Shown: one piece after another, positions 60,962-64,000 of the stretch
How positions within the stretch are numbered: position 1 is the first letter of the stretch
Layout of the letters: the number at the start of each line of letters is the position of its first letter
NCBI GenBank assembly: GCA_006384855.1
Contig: VCJN01001821.1
Location: 112,259 to 176,258, forward strand
Direction: 5' to 3'
DNA length: 64,000 nucleotides
Source: Tetraselmis striata
Taxonomy: Eukaryota; Chlorophyta; Chlorodendrophyceae; Chlorodendrales; Chlorodendraceae
Position numbers and translations under genes: made by a program
The notes under the pieces: model-generated
Database searches by the model: none
What the model was told of the DNA's origin: nothing
Seen by the model: the letters and a program-made list of their open reading frames with translations, nothing else

Positions 60962-61200
60962 TAGCCGCTCATATGTTTTGTCCCGGCTTTGACAGAGTTT
61001 CAGCCCCGGACGGCACAAACTACTTGGTAGCCATCACGGCCCCGCACTTCTTTTTGTCCCAATTTGGACAGAGTTTCAGCCCCCGATGGCGCAAACTTCT
61101 TGTAACCATCCCGTTTCCTTCACTCTTTTGATTTGTCCATGCTTGGACGGAATTGGTTTCCCCGACTTGGCACAAAATGAACCAACCGGCATTCATATTA
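60962..61200. repeat. Right subterminal duplicated block with TTGTCCC motifs
   Basis: A segment of about 75 bp (TTTTGTCCCGGCTTTGACAG ... AGCCATC) is repeated in tandem from about 61051 (TTTTTGTCCCAATTTGGACA ... AACCATC), with a third partial copy near 61133. TTGTCCC is the reverse complement of the GGGACAA core of the intronic arrays. Confidence 0.75.
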
Positions 61201-61261
61201 GCTTTCAATCCCACAGCTGCCCCCAAACCCTAATTTAGACCTAACCACAATGCACCGCGTG

Positions 61262-61291
61262 CCTCGGGGCAAAATAGGTTACATTACTGTT
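61262..61291 (-). repeat. Right terminal inverted repeat
   Basis: Reverse complement matches 48816-48845 at 27 of 30 positions. It is followed at once by AAAC (61292-61295), the same four bases that precede the left repeat. Confidence 0.75.
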
Positions 61292-62212
61292 AAACGAGAA
61301 ATTCAGATAGTACTTTACAGGTTGAGCGAGATAGTCGCCGCTACTCGGTATGAAATCCACGTCCCTCGTCCGTCCCGTATCGTCCCCGTATGTCGTCGTT
61401 CGTCACCAGTAGGGCACATTTAGGTCACGTCCGAATCTCACAGTGGTACAAACGAGGTGAAATACAGCGAGACGTCGCCCTCATCGGACACTTGGCAACC
61501 ATGATGGAGGGTGCTAGGGGACGAGCAGCTACGGTACCGTCTAGCGAGTGTGCGTCAGGTAGGCGCAGCCGCTTTCTAAAATAAACAAGTCCGGCGCCGC
61601 GCCTGGACGACTCACGCTCCGCGCGAGTCGCCTTAATATCTTACATATTATATCATTATGTTTCTTAGGCCATTCCGACAAAATGACCTGGTTTAGGTCA
61701 CACCCCCCTCCATTTTGAGCCCCCCCCTCCGGTTTGTTTGTAAGGATTTTCTAGTACTTTATGTACTGCAGCACACTATGTAATCCATTTTGACATGTGA
61801 CATGCACTTCCAACAACAACGCGATGCACCATGCCTCTCTCCCACCCCAACGGCCTATGGTAAGCCACTAACATGCGACGGGGGGTGGGAAATATTTGAG
61901 AGAACAAGCGTTGAGTAGTGCCCCGACATCCCAGCAGAGGGCACCTGGCGGTGCAACGGGCTTGGTGCGGCTGTTGCAATGCTTGCTGGTTTTGGATACA
62001 AGCTCTTTAGTTGAGAGTCGTCCCTGCAACTAACGCATGAGCGGTCGTGCGGTGCGCTGCGGTGGCAGTTCCATCACTCCATGTACGGAATTCTTGGTTT
62101 CGCAGCAAATTCAGCGTGCAACACGCATCGCCGCTTGTTGCCGCCGAGATGTTGCCCCGCCAGCCCTTTGCACATGCCGACAGCATAACCACTGGCTGAT
62201 GTCCCGGCGACG
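61292..62212. other. Right flank: repeat R3 copy and unassigned sequence
   Basis: R3 copy 2 is at 61440-61640 (partner 23750-23960). From 61650 to 62212 there is a C-rich patch (61702-61730) and no supported gene. Confidence 0.55.
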
Positions 62213-64000
62213 CAGCGGCCGTGCGGTGCTCTGCGGCGACGGTTTTAGCACTGGTTTTGGAGGATTGTTTGGTGCGGCGTTGTTCCCGGCGAGCATTCCG
62301 TGTGTGGGGGCCCTAGCTTCCTCCCCAAACTGTTTATATGTGCTGGTATATAGTCATATATATAGTCTACCGACCCCCAGCGATAGGACAGATTCTGCGC
62401 ACTTTTGGGTTGGTGGTATACATGCACTGCCATATTGTGCGGTAAATACTGCGGTGTATGCTACGGAGCCGCCGCAAATACATAATCGGCTGGCGATCGC
62501 AACGTTTCGAGCTGCAAATCATACCATGTGCTGGCTATATATGGTCCACTATGCCACCACGATTTGAGCTGGAATAGCCACCATATTGGCCAGCGTCCGG
62601 GCGTTGCGGCGACAGTTTTAGCACTGGTTTCGGAGCATTATCTGGAGCTGCGTTGTTCCGGGGAGCACTCCGTGTGTGGGGGCCCTAGCTTCCCCCCCGC
62701 CCAAACTGATTGTATGTGCTGATATGTAGTCATATATATAGTCTACCGATCCCTAGCGCGAGAACAGATTCTGCGCACTTTTGGGTTGTGGTATGCATGC
62801 ACTGCCATATTCCGCTGAACACTGCGGTGTACGGAGTGGCAGCAAACATATACTCGGATAACAATCGCCATGTTCCGAGCTGCAAATCATACCATGTGCT
62901 GGCTATATACATGGTCCACTATGCCACCATGATTTGAGCCGGAATAGCCACCATATTGGCCAGCGTCCGGGCGTTGCGGAGACGATTTCAGCACTGGTTT
63001 CGGAGCATTATTTGTTGCTGCGTTGTTCCGGGGAGCACTCCGTGTGTGGGGGGCCTACCTTCCACCCTGGTTTGTTCGTTTGGTTTGTTTGTGCTCCACC
63101 CAACTGATTGTATGTGCTGATATGTAGTCATATTATATATAGTCTACCGATCCCTAGCGCGAGAACAGATTCTGTGCACTTTTGGGTTGGTGGTATACAT
63201 ATATGCACTGCCATGTTGCGCGGTAAACACTGCGGTGTATGCTACGGAGCGGCCGCAAAGACATAATCGGATAGCAATCGCCACGTTTCGAGCTGCAAAT
63301 CATACCATATGCTGGCTATATATGGACCACTTTGCCACCATGATTCGAGCCGGAATAGCCACCATATTGGCCAGCGTCCGGGCGTTGCGGCGACAGTTTC
63401 AGCATTATTTGTTGCTGCGTTGTTCCCGGCGAGCATTCCGTGTGTGGGGGCCCGAGCTTCCTCCCCAAACTGATTATATGTGCTGGTATATAGTCATATA
63501 TATAGTCTACCGATCCCCAGCGATAGGACAGATTCTGCGCACTTTTGGGTTGGTGGTATACATGCACTGCCATATTGTATGGTAAACATTGCTATGTATG
63601 CTACGGAGCGGCCGCAAATACATAATCGGCTGGCGATCGCCACGTTTCGAGCTGCAAATCATACCATGTCCTGGCTATATATGGTCCACTATGCCACCAT
63701 GATTTGAGCTGGAATAGCCACCATATTGGCCAGCGTCCGGGCGTTGCGGCGACAGTTTTAGCACTGGTTTCGGAGCATTATCTGGAGCTGCGTTGTTCCG
63801 GGGAGCACTCCGTGTGTGGGGGCCCTAGCTTCCCCCCGCCCAAACTGATTGTATGTGCTGATATGTAGTCATATATATAGTCTACCGATCCCTAGCGCGA
63901 GAACAGATGCTGCGCACTTTTGGGTTGGTGGTATGCATGCACTGCCATATTCCGCTGAACACTGCGGTGTACGGAGTGGCAGCAAATACATAATCGGATA
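62213..64000. repeat. Satellite of about 370-400 bp units, at least five copies
   Basis: Landmark ATATGGTCCACTATGCCACC and CCGTGTGTGGGGGCC blocks return every 365-400 bp. Anchor positions in CACTGGTTT(C/T)GGA are about 62251, 62624, 62994 and 63764. Copies alternate between a CCCCAGCGATAGGACAG form and a CCCTAGCGCGAGAACAG form. Units 62290 and 63431, and 62663 and 63802, are most alike, giving a three-unit period of about 1140 bp. The array continues beyond the window. Confidence 0.9.

Larger units (their letters stand above)
48816..61291. mobile_element. Candidate large DNA transposon with two head-to-head genes
   Basis: Bounded by imperfect terminal inverted repeats: the left end starts AACAGTAATTTAACCTATTT and the right end, reverse-complemented, AACAGTAATGTAACCTATTT; over 30 bp there are three mismatches. 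AAAC directly before the left end and directly after the right end is a possible 4-bp target duplication, weak because it is short and A-rich. Inside are a DUF7869-type RNase H-like gene (-), a methyltransferase-domain gene (+), a shared upstream region, and three arrays of one 24-bp repeat in introns. Base composition is lower in GC and less homopolymer-rich than in the host genes. Known TIR transposons in algae usually carry one transposase; this gene pair is not one I recognise as described. Confidence 0.72.

Noticed and set aside
1..64000. tRNA, rRNA or spliceosomal RNA genes
   Set aside because: No T-loop GGTTCGA-type box with a matching acceptor stem and no rRNA or snRNA core motif was found by eye; a covariance-model scan would be decisive.

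Overview
The window reads as nuclear DNA of a green alga, most likely a chlorophycean or volvocine relative. Genes are GC-rich and cut into many short GT-AG exons, introns carry long C or G homopolymers, and one gene encodes a cell-surface protein with a long Pro/Ser-Pro (hydroxyproline-rich-type) spacer. A TGTAA motif, the usual volvocine poly(A) signal, lies just downstream of at least one stop codon. The species cannot be named from sequence alone. No rRNA, tRNA, CRISPR array or bacterial-type operon was seen.

Layout: 1-5993 (+) is the 3' part of an LMBR1-domain membrane protein (LMBD2-like). 6382-9029 (-) is a GT29 (sialyltransferase-like) glycosyltransferase converging on it. 9.2-13.7 kb is transposon debris, including one frameshifted transposon-type ORF. 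13761-15193 (-) is an A-type cyclin. 15.2-29.5 kb is a transposable-element graveyard with several repeat families whose second copies lie elsewhere in the window. 29581-37073 (-) is a very large, nine-exon type I cell-surface protein with a signal peptide, Ig-like domains, a repeated Cys/Trp module, a Pro-rich spacer and one transmembrane helix. 37.1-46.6 kb is again repeat-rich and holds a decayed LINE reverse transcriptase. 47012-48496 (-) is an unidentified gene with a Tudor-like segment, followed directly by a 30-bp minisatellite.

The most interesting object is 48816-61291. It is a 12.5-kb unit bounded by imperfect 30-bp terminal inverted repeats (27/30 identical) and a possible 4-bp target duplication (AAAC). 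It carries two multi-exon genes head to head. The minus-strand gene encodes a protein of about 967 residues with an RNase H-like, DUF7869-type signature (DNTxRENKNR ... LPVGHTHERVDQ), a plausible transposase or integrase. The plus-strand gene encodes a large acidic, (E-P)n-containing protein ending in a beta-class DNA methyltransferase fold with motif I intact (AGTGTT) but the catalytic DPPY replaced by DALF. Three arrays of the same 24-bp repeat sit inside introns of the two genes, all in one absolute orientation, and the GGGACRAAA core recurs in a perfect intronic palindrome and at the right end. I propose this as a candidate undescribed large DNA transposon. Its decay marks (a frameshift, two stop-containing exons, one lost splice acceptor) suggest this copy is defective.

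The window ends (62213-64000) in a ~370-400 bp satellite with a ~1.14-kb three-unit higher-order period.
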